From NCBI RefSeq assembly GCF_003666685.1, contig NZ_RCIZ01000005.1, forward strand, positions 62,001 through 126,000: a DNA stretch of 64,000 nt. The letters run 5' to 3'. The first letter of the stretch is position 1, and each line of letters starts with the position of its first letter. The DNA is from Mesorhizobium sp. YM1C-6-2 (lineage in GTDB: Bacteria > Pseudomonadota > Alphaproteobacteria > Rhizobiales > Rhizobiaceae). Made by a program: the position numbers and the translations under genes. Under the pieces are notes generated by a model that was given only the letters and a program-made list of their open reading frames with translations, did no database searches and was not told where the DNA came from. This document shows, piece after piece, positions 30,075 through 43,820 of this stretch.

Positions 30075-30443
30075 TTACAGCACTTCAGGCGCCAGCGAGA
30101 TGATCTTCATGTGGTTCTTGGCGCGAAGCTCGCGCGGAACCGGCCCGAAGATACGGGTGCCGACTGGCTCTTTCTTGTTGTCGACCAGAACGGCCGCATT
30201 CTTGTCGAAACGGATCACGCTGCCATCGGGGCGGCGGATGTCCTTGGCCGTGCGAACCACGACCGCCTTCATCACATCGCCCTTCTTAACGCGGCCGCGC
30301 GGAATGGCTTCCTTGATCGAGACGACGATGATGTCGCCGACCGAGGCATACTTCCGCTTCGAACCGCCCAGCACCTTGATGCACATGACACGACGGGCGC
30401 CGGAATTGTCCGCGACGTCGAGGTTTGTTTGCATCTGAATCAT
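30075..30443 (-). CDS. rplN: 50S ribosomal protein L14
   Basis: 122 residues, '[41 protein letters not shown]' in family register, ending 'EVL'. It bridges to the small subunit and contacts factor-binding rRNA. Length equals the bacterial norm. It opens the spc operon in many bacteria; the 76-bp gap to rpsQ could hold its leader. Confidence 0.98.
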   Translation of the reverse strand: MIQMQTNLDVADNSGARRVMCIKVLGGSKRKYASVGDIIVVSIKEAIPRGRVKKGDVMKAVVVRTAKDIRRPDGSVIRFDKNAAVLVDNKKEPVGTRIFGPVPRELRAKNHMKIISLAPEVL

Positions 30444-30519
30444 GACTGGCCGCCTTCTTCATTCACCGGGGACCGGCTCCCGCCTTCCCGCTCATCCAAA
30501 ATTCGTTATTGCGCCCAAC

Positions 30520-30762
30520 TTACTGAGCTTGGGCCTCGGTGATCACGACCCAGCGCTTGTCCCGGGAAATCGGCTTCGATTCCTGGATGTAGACCTGGTC
30601 GCCCACCTTGCAGGCGTTGTTCTCGTCATGCGCCTTGTACTTCTTGGTGGAGCGCACGACCTTCTTCATCACCGGATGGGTGAAGCGGCGCTCGACCTTT
30701 ACGACGACCGTCTTCTCGTTCTTGTCGCTGACGACGGTTCCCTGCAGAATGCGCTTTGGCAT
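30520..30762 (-). CDS. rpsQ: 30S ribosomal protein S17
   Basis: 80 residues with an OB fold: '[42 protein letters not shown]' matches S17. It binds the 5' domain of 16S rRNA early in assembly. AAGGAC precedes the ATG. It is the last gene of the S10 operon, ten bases after rpmC. Confidence 0.98.
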   Translation of the reverse strand: MPKRILQGTVVSDKNEKTVVVKVERRFTHPVMKKVVRSTKKYKAHDENNACKVGDQVYIQESKPISRDKRWVVITEAQAQ

Positions 30763-30772
30763 GATCTTGTCC

Positions 30773-30973
30773 TTATGCCTTCTTGGCCGAAGCTTTTTCG
30801 GCAGAGATAGTCTTGATGCGCGCGATGTCCTTGCGGACCTGCTTGACGCGCGCAGTCTTCTCGAGCTGGCCGGTGGCCTTCTGGAAGCGCAGGTTGAACT
30901 GCTCCTTCTTGAGGCTCGCCAGCTCGTCGTTGAGCTGGTCGGCGGTCTTGGTTCTGATCTCGGAGGCCTTCAT
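30773..30973 (-). CDS. rpmC: 50S ribosomal protein L29
   Basis: 66 residues, a two-helix hairpin protein at the tunnel exit next to L23: '[55 protein letters not shown]'. AAGGG precedes the ATG at 30973; the frame remains open further upstream inside rplP but that is not coding. It lies between rplP and rpsQ. Confidence 0.97.
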   Translation of the reverse strand: MKASEIRTKTADQLNDELASLKKEQFNLRFQKATGQLEKTARVKQVRKDIARIKTISAEKASAKKA

Positions 30974-30987
30974 CGTGCCATCCCTTC

Positions 30988-31401
30988 CTATTCTGCGATG
31001 CGCTGGACGAAGCGCGTCCTGACCGAGAGCTTGGCCGCGCCGAGGCGGAGCGCCTCGCGGGCGATCTCCTCGGAAACGCCGTCGATCTCGAACATGACGC
31101 GGCCGGGCTTCACGCGGCACGCCCAGTAGTCGACCGCGCCCTTGCCCTTGCCCATGCGGACTTCGGTCGGCTTCGAGGTCACCGGAACGTCCGGGAACAC
31201 GCGGATCCAGACGCGACCGGCACGCTTCATCTCACGCGTGATGGCGCGGCGGGCCGCCTCGATCTCGCGCGCGGTCACCCGGTTCGGCTCCAACGCCTTC
31301 AGCCCGAAGCCGCCGAAATCCAAATTGGTGCCGCCCTTGGCGGCGCCGTGGATGCGGCCCTTGAACTGCTTGCGGAACTTTGTGCGCTTTGGCTGCAGCA
31401 T
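30988..31401 (-). CDS. rplP: 50S ribosomal protein L16
   Basis: 137 residues, '[56 protein letters not shown]' in register, and '[40 protein letters not shown]'. It helps place A-site tRNA near the peptidyl-transferase centre. GGAG precedes the ATG. It follows rpsC by 28 bp. Confidence 0.98.
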   Translation of the reverse strand: MLQPKRTKFRKQFKGRIHGAAKGGTNLDFGGFGLKALEPNRVTAREIEAARRAITREMKRAGRVWIRVFPDVPVTSKPTEVRMGKGKGAVDYWACRVKPGRVMFEIDGVSEEIAREALRLGAAKLSVRTRFVQRIAE

Positions 31402-31429
31402 CGTTCTAACTCCAAATTCCTAATGCGGC

Positions 31430-32152
31430 TCAGGCGTTCTCGCGGCGACGGCCGCGTTCACGATCGCCACCGCCATGCGAATGATCGCCTTCGGTGGCGC
31501 GGCGCTCAGAAGCCATCGGGTCGTGCTCGAGGATCTCGCCCTTGAACACCCAGACCTTGACGCCGCAGGTTCCGTAGGCGGTCTGCGCCTCGGCGGTGCC
31601 GTAGTCGACGTCGGCGCGCAGCGTGTGCAGCGGCACGCGACCCTCGCGGTACCATTCCATGCGGGCGATTTCGGCGCCGCCCAGACGGCCCGAGCAGTTG
31701 ATGCGGATGCCCTCGGCGCCGAGACGCATTGCCGACTGCACGGCGCGCTTCATGGCGCGACGGAAGGCGATGCGACGCTCGAGCTGCTGCGCGATCGACT
31801 GCGCGACCAGCGTGGCGTCGGTCTCCGGCTTCCTCACCTCGACGATGTTGAGGTGGGTCTCGGACTTCGTCATCTCCATCAGCTTCTTGCGAAGCTTCTC
31901 GATGTCGGCGCCCTTCTTGCCGATGATCAGGCCCGGACGGGCGGCGTGGATCGTGACGCGGCACTTCTTGTGCGGACGCTCGATCACCACCTTCGAGATC
32001 GCGGCCTGCTTGAGTTCCTTCTCAAGATACTCGCGGATCTTGATGTCCTCGTGCAGCAGCTTGGAATACTCGCCGGTGTTTGCGTACCAGCGCGAGTCCC
32101 AGGTGCGGTTGATGCCGAGGCGGAAACCGATCGGATTGATTTTCTGGCCCAT
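31430..32152 (-). CDS. rpsC: 30S ribosomal protein S3
   Basis: 240 residues: an N-terminal KH type-2 domain with '[20 protein letters not shown]', a C-terminal domain with '[32 protein letters not shown]', and an acidic/basic tail (last ~28 residues) typical of rhizobia. S3 lines the mRNA entry tunnel and helps unwind mRNA. Start and rplV stop share one base, so the two are coupled. Confidence 0.98.
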   Translation of the reverse strand: MGQKINPIGFRLGINRTWDSRWYANTGEYSKLLHEDIKIREYLEKELKQAAISKVVIERPHKKCRVTIHAARPGLIIGKKGADIEKLRKKLMEMTKSETHLNIVEVRKPETDATLVAQSIAQQLERRIAFRRAMKRAVQSAMRLGAEGIRINCSGRLGGAEIARMEWYREGRVPLHTLRADVDYGTAEAQTAYGTCGVKVWVFKGEILEHDPMASERRATEGDHSHGGGDRERGRRRENA

Positions 32153-32541
32153 TATGCGGCCTCCCCTTTTTCCTCGACTTCACGAACGACGATCGTGAGG
32201 TGAGCGAACGGCTTCTCGATGCGGCTGGCGCGGCCGCGGCCACGAGCGTGGAAACGCTTCATGACGATCGACTTGCCGACATAGGCCTCGGCCACGATCA
32301 GCGCGTCGACATCGAGGTCGTGGTTGTTTTCCGCGTTGGCTATCGCCGATTCCAGCGTCTTCTTCACCGTCTCGGAGATACGCTTGCGCGAGAACTCCAG
32401 GTCGTTGAGCGCTGCCGCGACCTTCTTGCCGCGGATCAGTTGCGCAACGAGGTTCAGCTTCTGCGGGCTGATACGGATGGTGCGGAGGACCGCACGCGCC
32501 TCGTTGTCAGCAAGCCTGCGCGGAGCTTTGGCCTTGCCCAT
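32152..32541 (-). CDS. rplV: 50S ribosomal protein L22
   Basis: 129 residues, with the extended hairpin that lines the exit tunnel ('[32 protein letters not shown]'). The helical core '[25 protein letters not shown]' is conserved. No deletion of the macrolide-resistance kind is seen in the hairpin. AGAGGAAA precedes the ATG. Confidence 0.98.
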   Translation of the reverse strand: MGKAKAPRRLADNEARAVLRTIRISPQKLNLVAQLIRGKKVAAALNDLEFSRKRISETVKKTLESAIANAENNHDLDVDALIVAEAYVGKSIVMKRFHARGRGRASRIEKPFAHLTIVVREVEEKGEAA

Positions 32542-32543
32542 CT

Positions 32544-32822
32544 TTATTTCCTCTTCGCCTTCTTATCCGCGCCGTGACCGTAATAGGTCCGGGTCGGAGC
32601 GAACTCACCGAACTTGTGGCCGACCATGTCCTCGTTCACGGAGACCGGGATATGCTTCTGGCCGTTGTAGACGCCGAAGGTGAGGCCGACGAACTGCGGC
32701 AGGATGGTGGAGCGGCGGCTCCACATCTTGATCACCTCGTTGCGGCCGCCGTCGCGAACCTTGTCTGCCTTCTTGAGCAGATAGCCGTCGATGAACGGGC
32801 CTTTCCAGACTGAACGTGTCAC
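32544..32822 (-). CDS. rpsS: 30S ribosomal protein S19
   Basis: 92 residues, '[21 protein letters not shown]' then '[43 protein letters not shown]', the full S19 signature. Unusually for this operon the start is GTG (32820-32822), with AAGAGGTAG upstream. S19 pairs with S13 in the head. It lies two bases before rplV. Confidence 0.97.
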   Translation of the reverse strand: MTRSVWKGPFIDGYLLKKADKVRDGGRNEVIKMWSRRSTILPQFVGLTFGVYNGQKHIPVSVNEDMVGHKFGEFAPTRTYYGHGADKKAKRK

Positions 32823-32838
32823 TTCAGACTACCTCTTC

Positions 32839-33672
32839 TTAGCTCTTGCGCTGGTGGCGCGAGCGAACGATGAACTTGTCGGTCGACTTGTTCGACCGCG
32901 TCTTCTTGCCCTTGGTCGGCTTGCCCCACGGGGTGACCGGGTGGCGGCCGCCCGAGGTGCGACCCTCGCCGCCGCCGTGCGGGTGGTCGACCGGGTTCAT
33001 GGTGACGCCGCGGTTATGCGGGCGCTTGCCGAGCCAGACCTTGCGGCCGGCCTTGCCGAGGTTGATGTTGCCGTGGTCGGGGTTCGACACGGCGCCAACA
33101 GTGGCAAGGCACTGACCGGAGACGATGCGCTGCTCACCCGAGTTGAGGCGCAGGATCGCCATGCCCTGGTCGCGGCCGACGAGCTGGGCATAGGAGCCGG
33201 CCGAACGCGCGACCTGGCCGCCCTTGCCGGGCTTCAGCTCGACATTGTGGATGATCGTGCCGACCGGCATGGCCGCCAGCGGCATCGCGTTGCCGGGCTT
33301 CACGTCGACCGAGTTGCCGGCGATGATCTTGTCGCCGGGAGCGAGGCGCTGCGGGGCGATGATGTAGTTCAGCTCGCCGTCCTCGTACTTAATCAGCGCG
33401 ATGAAGGCGGTGCGGTTCGGATCGTATTCGAGCCGCTCCACCGTCGCCGACATGTCGAACTTGCGGCGCTTGAAATCGATGATGCGGTACGAACGCTTGT
33501 GACCGCCGCCGATGAAGCGGGCCGTGATGCGGCCGTAGTTGTTGCGGCCGCCCGACTTGGTCAGGCCTTCCGTCAGGCCCTTGACCGGCTTGCCCTTGTA
33601 GAGAGCCGAACGGTCGACAAGCACCAGCTGGCGCGTGCTCGGCGTTACGGGATTATATGTCTTCAGTGCCAT
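32839..33672 (-). CDS. rplB: 50S ribosomal protein L2
   Basis: 277 residues: OB-fold RNA-binding domain ('[45 protein letters not shown]'), SH3-like domain and the C-terminal loop '[29 protein letters not shown]' holding the conserved histidine needed for peptidyl transfer. It is a core large-subunit protein. GAGGACAG precedes the ATG. Standard S10-operon place. Confidence 0.98.
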   Translation of the reverse strand: MALKTYNPVTPSTRQLVLVDRSALYKGKPVKGLTEGLTKSGGRNNYGRITARFIGGGHKRSYRIIDFKRRKFDMSATVERLEYDPNRTAFIALIKYEDGELNYIIAPQRLAPGDKIIAGNSVDVKPGNAMPLAAMPVGTIIHNVELKPGKGGQVARSAGSYAQLVGRDQGMAILRLNSGEQRIVSGQCLATVGAVSNPDHGNINLGKAGRKVWLGKRPHNRGVTMNPVDHPHGGGEGRTSGGRHPVTPWGKPTKGKKTRSNKSTDKFIVRSRHQRKS

Positions 33673-33695
33673 TTTTGCTGTCCTCGCGCCTTTGC

Positions 33696-33989
33696 TCAGA
33701 GGCCCGTCGCGACGTCGATCGAGTGGCCGTCGGCCAGCGTGACCACCGCCTTCTTCACGTCGCCCTGACGGCCGATCGTGCCACGGAACCGCTTCAGCTT
33801 GCCCTTGCGGACGAGCGTGTTGACGGCCGTGACCTTGACGCTGAACAGCGCCTCGATGGCTGCCTTGATCTCAGGCTTGGTCGCCTTCTTGGCGACGTTG
33901 AACACGACCTGGTTCTGCTCCGAGGCCATGGTCGACTTTTCGGTGATCGCCGGGCTGACAATCACGTCGTAGTGGCGAAGGTCAGTCAT
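33696..33989 (-). CDS. rplW: 50S ribosomal protein L23
   Basis: 97 residues, '[48 protein letters not shown]', the docking protein at the tunnel exit for SRP and trigger factor. The ATG overlaps the rplD stop (ATGA) with GAGGAG inside rplD, indicating coupling. Confidence 0.98.
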   Translation of the reverse strand: MTDLRHYDVIVSPAITEKSTMASEQNQVVFNVAKKATKPEIKAAIEALFSVKVTAVNTLVRKGKLKRFRGTIGRQGDVKKAVVTLADGHSIDVATGL

Positions 33990-34606
33990 TTAAAGCGCTC
34001 CTCGAGAGCCTCGACGGCGGCCTTCGAAAGGACCAGCGTGCCGCGGCGCAGAATGTCGTAGACGTTGATGCCCTGGATCGGCAGCACGTCGATGTTCGGG
34101 ATGTTGGTGGCAGCCCGCTTGAAGTTCACGTCGAGTTCGGCGCCGCCGATGACCAGCGCGTTCGACAGGCCGAGCTTCTCGAAGCTCGCCGCGAGCGCCT
34201 TGGTCTTGGCCTCGTTCAGCGTCAGCTCGTCGAGGATGATGATGCTCTCCGACTTCGCCTTGGCCGACAGCGCATGCTTCAGGCCGAGAGCGCGAACCTT
34301 CTTGGGAAGGTCGTGCTCGTGGCTGCGAACGACCGGGCCGTGGGCCTTGCCGCCGCCGCGGAACTGCGGTGCGCGAGCCGAATGGTGACGAGCGCGGCCC
34401 GTACCCTTCTGCTTGTACATCTTGGCGCCGGTGCGCGAGATCTCGGCGCGGCCCTTGGTCTTGTGCGTGCCCTGCTGCTTCTTGGCAAGCTGCCAGCGAA
34501 CGACGCGCTGCAGGATGTCCTCGCGCGGATCAAGCCCGAAGATCGCTTCGTTGAGCTTCAGCTTGCCGGCGTCCTTGCCGGCGAGGGTGGTGATCTTGAG
34601 ATCCAT
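33986..34606 (-). CDS. rplD: 50S ribosomal protein L4
   Basis: 206 residues, with the tunnel loop '[46 protein letters not shown]' and C-terminal globular domain ending 'VEALEERFK'. In E. coli L4 binds the S10 leader to repress the operon; whether it does so here is unknown. GAGGGAG precedes the ATG, two bases after the rplC stop. Confidence 0.98.
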   Translation of the reverse strand: MDLKITTLAGKDAGKLKLNEAIFGLDPREDILQRVVRWQLAKKQQGTHKTKGRAEISRTGAKMYKQKGTGRARHHSARAPQFRGGGKAHGPVVRSHEHDLPKKVRALGLKHALSAKAKSESIIILDELTLNEAKTKALAASFEKLGLSNALVIGGAELDVNFKRAATNIPNIDVLPIQGINVYDILRRGTLVLSKAAVEALEERFK

Positions 34607-34608
34607 TG

Positions 34609-35322
34609 TTATGCTCCCTCGGCGGCCGTGTCGGTCTTGGCTTCAGCCTTCGCCCGCAGCGCTGCCGGCTTCGGCGCGTCCTTCGGCAGGTCGGCCTTCG
34701 CCGCGTCGCGGACCAGGATCCAGGCGCCCTTGGTGCCGGGAACGGCGCCGCGGATGAGGATCAGACCGCGGTCGGCGTCGGTGGAAACCACCTCGACGTT
34801 CTGCGTGGTCACGCGGGTCGCGCCCATGTGGCCAGCCATCTTCTTGCCCTTGAACACCTTGCCCGGGTCCTGGCGCTGGCCGGTCGAGCCGTGCGTGCGG
34901 TGCGACACCGAGTTACCGTGGGTCGCGCGGCCGCCACCGAAATGGTGACGCTTGATGACGCCCTGGAAGCCCTTACCGGTGGTGGTGCCCGTCACGTCGA
35001 CCTTCTGGCCGGCGACGAAATGGTCGACGGTGATCTCGGCGCCGACGTCGAGCAGGTTCTCGGCGGAAACGCGGAACTCCGCGAGCTTCGCCTTGGGCTC
35101 GACCGAAGCGGTCGCGAAATGGCCGCGCATCGCCTTCGACGTGTTCTTCACCTTGGCGAGGCCAACGCCGAGCTGGACGGCAGTGTAGCCGTTCTTCTCT
35201 TCCGTGCGCTGCGCCACGACCTGGCAGTTCTCCATGCGGAGAACAGTGACCGGCACATGCTCGCCGGCGTCGTTGTAGACGCGGGTCATGCCGACCTTCT
35301 GTGCAATTACACCTGAACGCAT
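34609..35322 (-). CDS. rplC: 50S ribosomal protein L3
   Basis: 237 residues: '[28 protein letters not shown]' and the loop '[51 protein letters not shown]', whose tip reaches the peptidyl-transferase centre and carries the glutamine methylated by PrmB in relatives. A low-complexity Ala/Lys/Glu tail ends the protein. GAAGGAAG precedes the ATG. Confidence 0.98.
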   Translation of the reverse strand: MRSGVIAQKVGMTRVYNDAGEHVPVTVLRMENCQVVAQRTEEKNGYTAVQLGVGLAKVKNTSKAMRGHFATASVEPKAKLAEFRVSAENLLDVGAEITVDHFVAGQKVDVTGTTTGKGFQGVIKRHHFGGGRATHGNSVSHRTHGSTGQRQDPGKVFKGKKMAGHMGATRVTTQNVEVVSTDADRGLILIRGAVPGTKGAWILVRDAAKADLPKDAPKPAALRAKAEAKTDTAAEGA

Positions 35323-35381
35323 TTTTTCGTTCTTCCTTCAGAGGAGCCCTTGGGCGAACCCGACAGGCTCATGTCTTTGCC

Positions 35382-35690
35382 TTAGAGCTTGATCTCGACG
35401 TCCACGCCCGCCGCGAGGTCGAGCTTCATCAGCGCATCGACGGTCTGCGGGGTCGGGTCGACGATGTCGAGCAGGCGCTTGTGGGTGCGCATTTCGAACT
35501 GCTCGCGGCTCTTCTTGTCGACGTGAGGCGACCGGTTGACGGTGAACTTCTCGATCCGCGTCGGCAGCGGGATGGGGCCGCGGACGTTTGCGCCGGTGCG
35601 CTTGGCCGTCGAGACGATCTCACGCGTCGACGCGTCGAGGACGCGATGATCGAACGCTTTAAGTCGGATGCGGATATTCTGTCCGTTCAT
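35382..35690 (-). CDS. rpsJ: 30S ribosomal protein S10 (NusE)
   Basis: 102 residues, '[45 protein letters not shown]' in register. Besides its ribosomal role S10 is NusE, the partner of NusG and NusB in transcription-translation coupling; nusG is in the same cluster. AAGGAAT precedes the ATG. It starts the S10 operon after tuf. Confidence 0.98.
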   Translation of the reverse strand: MNGQNIRIRLKAFDHRVLDASTREIVSTAKRTGANVRGPIPLPTRIEKFTVNRSPHVDKKSREQFEMRTHKRLLDIVDPTPQTVDALMKLDLAAGVDVEIKL

Positions 35691-35715
35691 CTGGTCATTC
35701 CTTGTTCTGGCGCGG

Positions 35716-35737
35716 CGCGGGCGTTACCCCGCCCGCG
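35716..35737 (-). promoter_or_regulatory. Hairpin between tuf and rpsJ
   Basis: CGCGGGCG (35716-35723) pairs with CGCCCGCG (35730-35737) around a six-base loop. There is no U run on the minus strand, so it is a processing or attenuation hairpin rather than a terminator. It marks the border of the str and S10 operons. Confidence 0.5.
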
Positions 35738-35759
35738 ACAGATCTGTTCTTCTTTGTTC

Positions 35760-36935
<1,176 letters not shown>

Positions 36936-37001
36936 GTGAGGTCTCCATTCCTGCCGCCCGGTTACGGGCTTTAATTAAGGTTTCGCGTCAAGCCTTTGGA
37001 A

Positions 37002-39092
<2,091 letters not shown>

Positions 39093-39121
39093 GGGAGCTG
39101 CCTCTTAAGTCTCGTTCGCGC

Positions 39122-39610
<489 letters not shown>

Positions 39611-39654
39611 TCAAGCCCGGCGCACAAACGAAAAGCGCCGAAGCCGGGGAACCC

Positions 39655-40026
39655 TTACTTCGGACGCTTGGCGCCGTATTTCGAGCGGCGCTGCTTGCGG
39701 TTCTTCACACCCTGCGTATCGAGCACGCCGCGGATGATATGATAGCGGACGCCCGGAAGGTCTTTCACGCGGCCGCCGCGGATCATCACGACGGAGTGCT
39801 CCTGGAGGTTGTGACCCTCGCCAGGAATGTAGCCGATCACCTCGAAGCCGTTGGTCAAGCGGATCTTCGCAACCTTGCGCAGCGCGGAGTTCGGCTTCTT
39901 CGGCGTCGTCGTGTAGACGCGCGTGCAGACGCCCCGCTTCTGCGGGTTCTGCTGCATGGCCGGGACCTTGTTGCGCGTCGCCGGCGCCTGGCGCGGCTTG
40001 CGGATCAGCTGGTTGACGGTAGGCAT
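39655..40026 (-). CDS. rpsL: 30S ribosomal protein S12
   Basis: 123 residues; controls decoding accuracy. The streptomycin-related positions Lys43 ([13 protein letters not shown]) and Lys88 (GGRVKDLPG) are the wild-type residues, so a sensitive ribosome is expected. GAGGG precedes the ATG at 40026; the frame stays open upstream but that part is the leader, not coding. First gene of the str operon. Confidence 0.98.
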   Translation of the reverse strand: MPTVNQLIRKPRQAPATRNKVPAMQQNPQKRGVCTRVYTTTPKKPNSALRKVAKIRLTNGFEVIGYIPGEGHNLQEHSVVMIRGGRVKDLPGVRYHIIRGVLDTQGVKNRKQRRSKYGAKRPK

Positions 40027-40528
40027 TAAACCCTCTTGTCTCTCAATTCCTATCTTGAGCCCGCTTCGGACCCGTCTTGCCTTCGAGGCGTCGTCCGCAT
40101 TTCCATACGCAAATTCGGGCCACAAACCGCGCTTTGCGGTGCTGCCCGAACAAAAAGCAGAGGAAGCGGAAGCCGCTTCGTGCGTGCCGGAAATGTGCAG
40201 TCGCTCGTAAGACGAACCCTGTTTGAGGCAAACTCCGGGGCGAGCCGCCCTGGAAAGCAAAACCTCACATCGGCTCAGATTGCGCGGCTTCTACTCGCAA
40301 CGCCCCGAAGCGTCAAGCCCGGTGCCGCGTTTTCTCATCCCAAATAGGCGCATGCCTGTCATGCTTCAAGAGCGCGACATTTTCTTGCGCGATCTCGCAA
40401 CTGCGAAACACATTGTGACCGGCTTTGGACTGTAACGACCGCCGCGATGATGCGAAAATCGTCCGGTCATGCGAATCTCTCCACGATACGGCCGAGCGCC
40501 CGAGTCGCTGCGCGAAGGAATCACCGCG
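40027..40528. other. str-operon leader and intergenic region
   Basis: 502 bp between divergent rpsL and a small plus-strand gene. It holds a promoter candidate (40288-40316) and a two-tier hairpin in the predicted leader: TTCGGGC/GCCCGAA (40114-40120/40144-40150) enclosing ACCGC/GCGGT (40126-40140). No gene is credible in it. Confidence 0.55.
40288..40316 (-). promoter_or_regulatory. Candidate promoter of the str operon
   Basis: On the minus strand CTTGACG (-35, TTGACG at 40311-40316) and TAGAAG (-10, 40288-40293) are 17 bases apart, with the alphaproteobacterial C before TTGAC. This gives a leader of about 255 nt before rpsL, room for the hairpin at 40114-40150. Confidence 0.5.
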
Positions 40529-40810
40529 ATGAACGACAATGAGGAGCGGCCGGTCACGATCATCATCGGCCGGGTCCGGCGGGCGAAGAACGCTCCCTGG
40601 GACGGCGTGCATCTTCTGCTGACGGCGCCCGACGACGAGACGGCAGTCCGCCTGGCGCTGACCGCCCTCACCCGCGAGGGATATGTCGAGGCGGAGCTCG
40701 ACCAGATCGGCGACATGGAAGGCGAGCCCGACGAGGAGCCGCACATGTCCGCCTACCAGGGCGCGCTCGAAGGCGAGGTCTCGATCGTGATGGTGAAGGA
40801 CGAGCGCTAG
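40529..40810 (+). CDS. Small acidic protein of unknown function (93 aa)
   Basis: Starts at ATG 40529 with GAAGGA ten bases upstream. The product is soluble and mixed alpha/beta: a strand-like 'RPVTIIIGRVRRAKNA', a helix 'DDETAVRLALTALTREGYVEAELDQIGDM' and a final strand 'GEVSIVMVKDER'. This looks like a small ferredoxin-like fold, but I do not recognise the family. It is divergent from rpsL and convergent with the permease gene. Confidence 0.7.
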   Translation: MNDNEERPVTIIIGRVRRAKNAPWDGVHLLLTAPDDETAVRLALTALTREGYVEAELDQIGDMEGEPDEEPHMSAYQGALEGEVSIVMVKDER

Positions 40811-40816
40811 CCCGCC

Positions 40817-42229
40817 TCAGTTCCTCGGCCCGTCGCCGCCAATGTCGGCCATCTCCGGTTCCGCCGGCTGGACACCCATCGACCGGTTGATGGCGACCGT
40901 CACGAACCAGAGCACTATGCCGATCGCGATCAGTATGCCGGCGATCAGGTACTGGACCGGGTCGCGGCCGGTCCACGGCCCTGCAAAGAAGGCGCAGGCA
41001 ATGGCGCCGGCGACCGGCAGGAACGTCGGCGTCCTGAAGTGCTCGTGCCCGACCTTGTCCTTGCGCAGCACCAGCACCGCGACGTTCACCACGGTGAAGA
41101 CGCAGAGCAGGAGCAGCGCCGTGGTGCCGCCGAGCGCGGGCACCTCGCCGACGAAAGTGATCAGGGCGAACGCCAGCAGCGTGGTGAAGCCGATCGCCAC
41201 ATAGGGCGTGCGCCTGACGGCATGCACCTTGCCGAGCGGCGGCGGCAGGACGCGCTCCCGGCTCATGCCGTAGACCAGCCGGCTCGCCATCAGCATGTTG
41301 ATCAGCGCGCTGTTGGCCACCGCGAACATCGTGATGAAGCCGAATATCCAAAGCGGGAAATTCGGCGCGCCCGCCTGCACGACCTTCAGGAGCGGCGTTT
41401 CGCCTTCTCCAAGCTCCTCCGGCGAAACCAGCGTGATGGAGGACACCGAGACCAGCACGTAGATCACGCCGGTGATCAGAAGGCCCGCGAGCAGTATCTT
41501 CGGGAATATCTTCGACGGATTTTGCGTCTCCTCGGCCATGTTGACCGAATCCTCGAAGCCGACCATGGCGAAGAAGGCGAGCGTGGTGGCGCCGATCACC
41601 GCCCAGAAGGCGCTTCTGTCGGGGGCTGCGTGAAACTGGGTCACCCGCGAGAGATCCCCCTCGCCCGCGCCGATCGCCCAGAGGCCGATCAGGATGATGA
41701 TCAAAAGGCCGGTGAGTTCGATGACGGTCAGCACGACGTTGGCCTTGACGCTCTCGCCGACGCCGCGAAAGTTGACGATCGCCACCACAGCCATGAAGGC
41801 CAAGCCGACCAGCGTTATGCCCAAGGCTGCGAAATCGAAGCCGAAAGCGGTCGACAGATTGGCGGCAAAGGCCCGCGACGCCGTGGACGCCGAGGTGATG
41901 CCCGAGCACATCACCGCGAAGGCGACGATGAAGGTGACGAAGTGGATGCCGAACGCCTTGTGCGTGTAGAGCGCGGCACCGGCGGCCTTCGGATACTTTG
42001 TCACCAGCTCCAGATAGGAGAAGGCGGTCACCAGCGCGACGATGAAGGCCACGAGGAACGGAAGCCAGACGACACCGCCGACCTGGTTGGCGACCTGTCC
42101 GGTCAGCGCATAGATGCCGGTGCCCAATATGTCGCCGACGATGAATAGAAGGAGCAGCCAGGGGCCGAGCACGCGGTGCAGGCTGGGCTCGACAGGCGTC
42201 GCGGTCCGGTTTGCAGCAACGTCCGCCAT
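40817..42229 (-). CDS. APC family amino-acid permease
   Basis: 470 residues with about twelve to fourteen membrane helices. The APC hallmark is in helix 1: 'LLLLFIVGDILGTGIYALTG' (unwound GTGI motif that binds the amino-acid backbone), followed by 'AFSYLELVTKYPKAAGAALYTHKAFG'. Also 'FFAMVGFEDSVNMAEETQNPSK', typical of cationic-amino-acid or YhdG-type permeases. The substrate is unknown. Start has GGAGGG ahead. Convergent with the small gene by 6 bp. Confidence 0.92.
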   Translation of the reverse strand: MADVAANRTATPVEPSLHRVLGPWLLLLFIVGDILGTGIYALTGQVANQVGGVVWLPFLVAFIVALVTAFSYLELVTKYPKAAGAALYTHKAFGIHFVTFIVAFAVMCSGITSASTASRAFAANLSTAFGFDFAALGITLVGLAFMAVVAIVNFRGVGESVKANVVLTVIELTGLLIIILIGLWAIGAGEGDLSRVTQFHAAPDRSAFWAVIGATTLAFFAMVGFEDSVNMAEETQNPSKIFPKILLAGLLITGVIYVLVSVSSITLVSPEELGEGETPLLKVVQAGAPNFPLWIFGFITMFAVANSALINMLMASRLVYGMSRERVLPPPLGKVHAVRRTPYVAIGFTTLLAFALITFVGEVPALGGTTALLLLCVFTVVNVAVLVLRKDKVGHEHFRTPTFLPVAGAIACAFFAGPWTGRDPVQYLIAGILIAIGIVLWFVTVAINRSMGVQPAEPEMADIGGDGPRN

Positions 42230-42376
42230 CAGTCCCTCCGTCGAATGAATAGGTCGTTGGAAAGAAAGTCCTTGGTTGAGTATGGGGCGATGCCGGGCGA
42301 AATCAAACTACCGTTTTCGCGCCATGCTGACAGAAGGCGCCATGGAATCCGCTGCAGCGCCCGCATTCCGGCGCAT

Positions 42377-43624
42377 TCAACGGGCCGTGGGTTCCAGCAG
42401 CGGCAGCGGCTGCAAGGCTTTTTTCTCGCGCAGCGGCAGACCGAACAGCGGCCTCAGCACGGCCACCCTGCGAATCAACTCATAGCTCAGGACGCAGCCG
42501 AGGATCGTCGCCCCAAGGATCGCCGCCACCTCGATGGCCAGCGGCACCTCGTGCATGGTGAACCAGTAACCGGAAACCACGATGATCGTCTGGTGCACGA
42601 TATAATAGGGGAACACCGCCGCCGTCAGATAGGTCAGCGCACGGCTGGGGCGGTTTGCGAACCGGCGAGCGAGGCCGAGCAGCATCACGAAGATCGACCA
42701 CGCGTAGAGCGCCCGCAGTAGCAGCGCGGCGTAGAGCAACCTCGTGTCGGCCGCCATGTCGAACTGGTTCAACCAGGCCGTCAGCAACAACCCGCCGAGA
42801 ACAAGCGAAAGGCCGATGGAGGCCGGCAAGGCATGGTCGACGGCGTTCCAGAAATCCTCGTTCTTCGCCGCAAGGAAGCCTATGAGGAAGAATGTGAAGG
42901 TCCGGGCGACGCCGGCCCAATCGCCGAAATCCGTCGATGAAAGATAGACTTCCAGTATTGCGACATAGAGGACGAACGGGATCGCGGGAACGAAAAGCAG
43001 TCGCCACGACCGGCCGCGGGCGAGCCAGCCGAAGAAGGGATCGCCAAGCGCGCCGGTTGCGGCTCTCAGCACCGGCAGGGCCGCCGCCACGATCAACGTG
43101 TAGGCCAGGATGGCGGCCACGTACCAGAGGTGATGTAGGTCGGGCAGGCTGAACGCGTACCGGCCCAGGCCAAGATAGTCGCGATAGAAGGCAAGAAAGC
43201 CGGGCGGGATCTCGCCGAGATAGCGCAGCGCCACATAGCTTTGCGGCACACAAATCACCAACGCTCCGAATGCCAGCGGCACGAACAGCCTAGTGGAGCG
43301 CGCCAGCACAAATCCACCCAGGGGAGCCTTGTCGATGGCAAAACGGACCGCAACGCCGGAGATGAAGAACAGGAGCGCCAGTCGCCACGGATTTATCAAT
43401 CCCATCACGGGTTCGATGGCAGGGGAACTGTAGCGGCTCTTAACGTGCGCATCCCAGGTCACGTAGAGGATGCCTACGTGGTAGAAGATCAGGACGCCGA
43501 AGGCGCATACCCGCAGCCAATCGAGATCGTATCGCCGTCCGGGGCCGATTCCCGGCGTCTCGGCGCTTGGGGCGGGATCGCGTGCCGACGTCCCATGTTC
43601 TGCCGGTGCGTATGACGTCGTCAT
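42377..43624 (-). CDS. Membrane acyltransferase (acyltransferase 3/OpgC-like)
   Basis: 415 residues with a soluble Pro/Ala-rich N-terminus (about 1-30) then some ten to eleven membrane helices. The first membrane helix carries the family motif 'RYDLDWLRVCAFGVLIFYHVGILY' with the catalytic-type histidine; 'LLFFISGVAVRFAI' and 'LHHLWYVAAILAYTLI' follow. Relatives succinylate or acetylate periplasmic glucans or surface sugars. The target is unknown; a second acyltransferase of the same broad class lies at 19.8 kb. Divergent from the dehydrogenase gene. Confidence 0.88.
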   Translation of the reverse strand: MTTSYAPAEHGTSARDPAPSAETPGIGPGRRYDLDWLRVCAFGVLIFYHVGILYVTWDAHVKSRYSSPAIEPVMGLINPWRLALLFFISGVAVRFAIDKAPLGGFVLARSTRLFVPLAFGALVICVPQSYVALRYLGEIPPGFLAFYRDYLGLGRYAFSLPDLHHLWYVAAILAYTLIVAAALPVLRAATGALGDPFFGWLARGRSWRLLFVPAIPFVLYVAILEVYLSSTDFGDWAGVARTFTFFLIGFLAAKNEDFWNAVDHALPASIGLSLVLGGLLLTAWLNQFDMAADTRLLYAALLLRALYAWSIFVMLLGLARRFANRPSRALTYLTAAVFPYYIVHQTIIVVSGYWFTMHEVPLAIEVAAILGATILGCVLSYELIRRVAVLRPLFGLPLREKKALQPLPLLEPTAR

Positions 43625-43820
43625 TGCAGATCCCGGGGCCTGACGCCGCTAGAACGCAGACAAGCTACGAATCGCGGTGCGCGGGTCAAGCGCGGTGTTT
43701 CATCCGACGAAAATTTCCGGGCTTGTTCCGCGGCCGGTGCAGAGATCTGCCGATTTGGAGCCGTGGCGCCCGCTTGCGCGGCCTCCTTGTTCTGCTAATC
43801 ACCGCCTGAAACCAGTCGGG

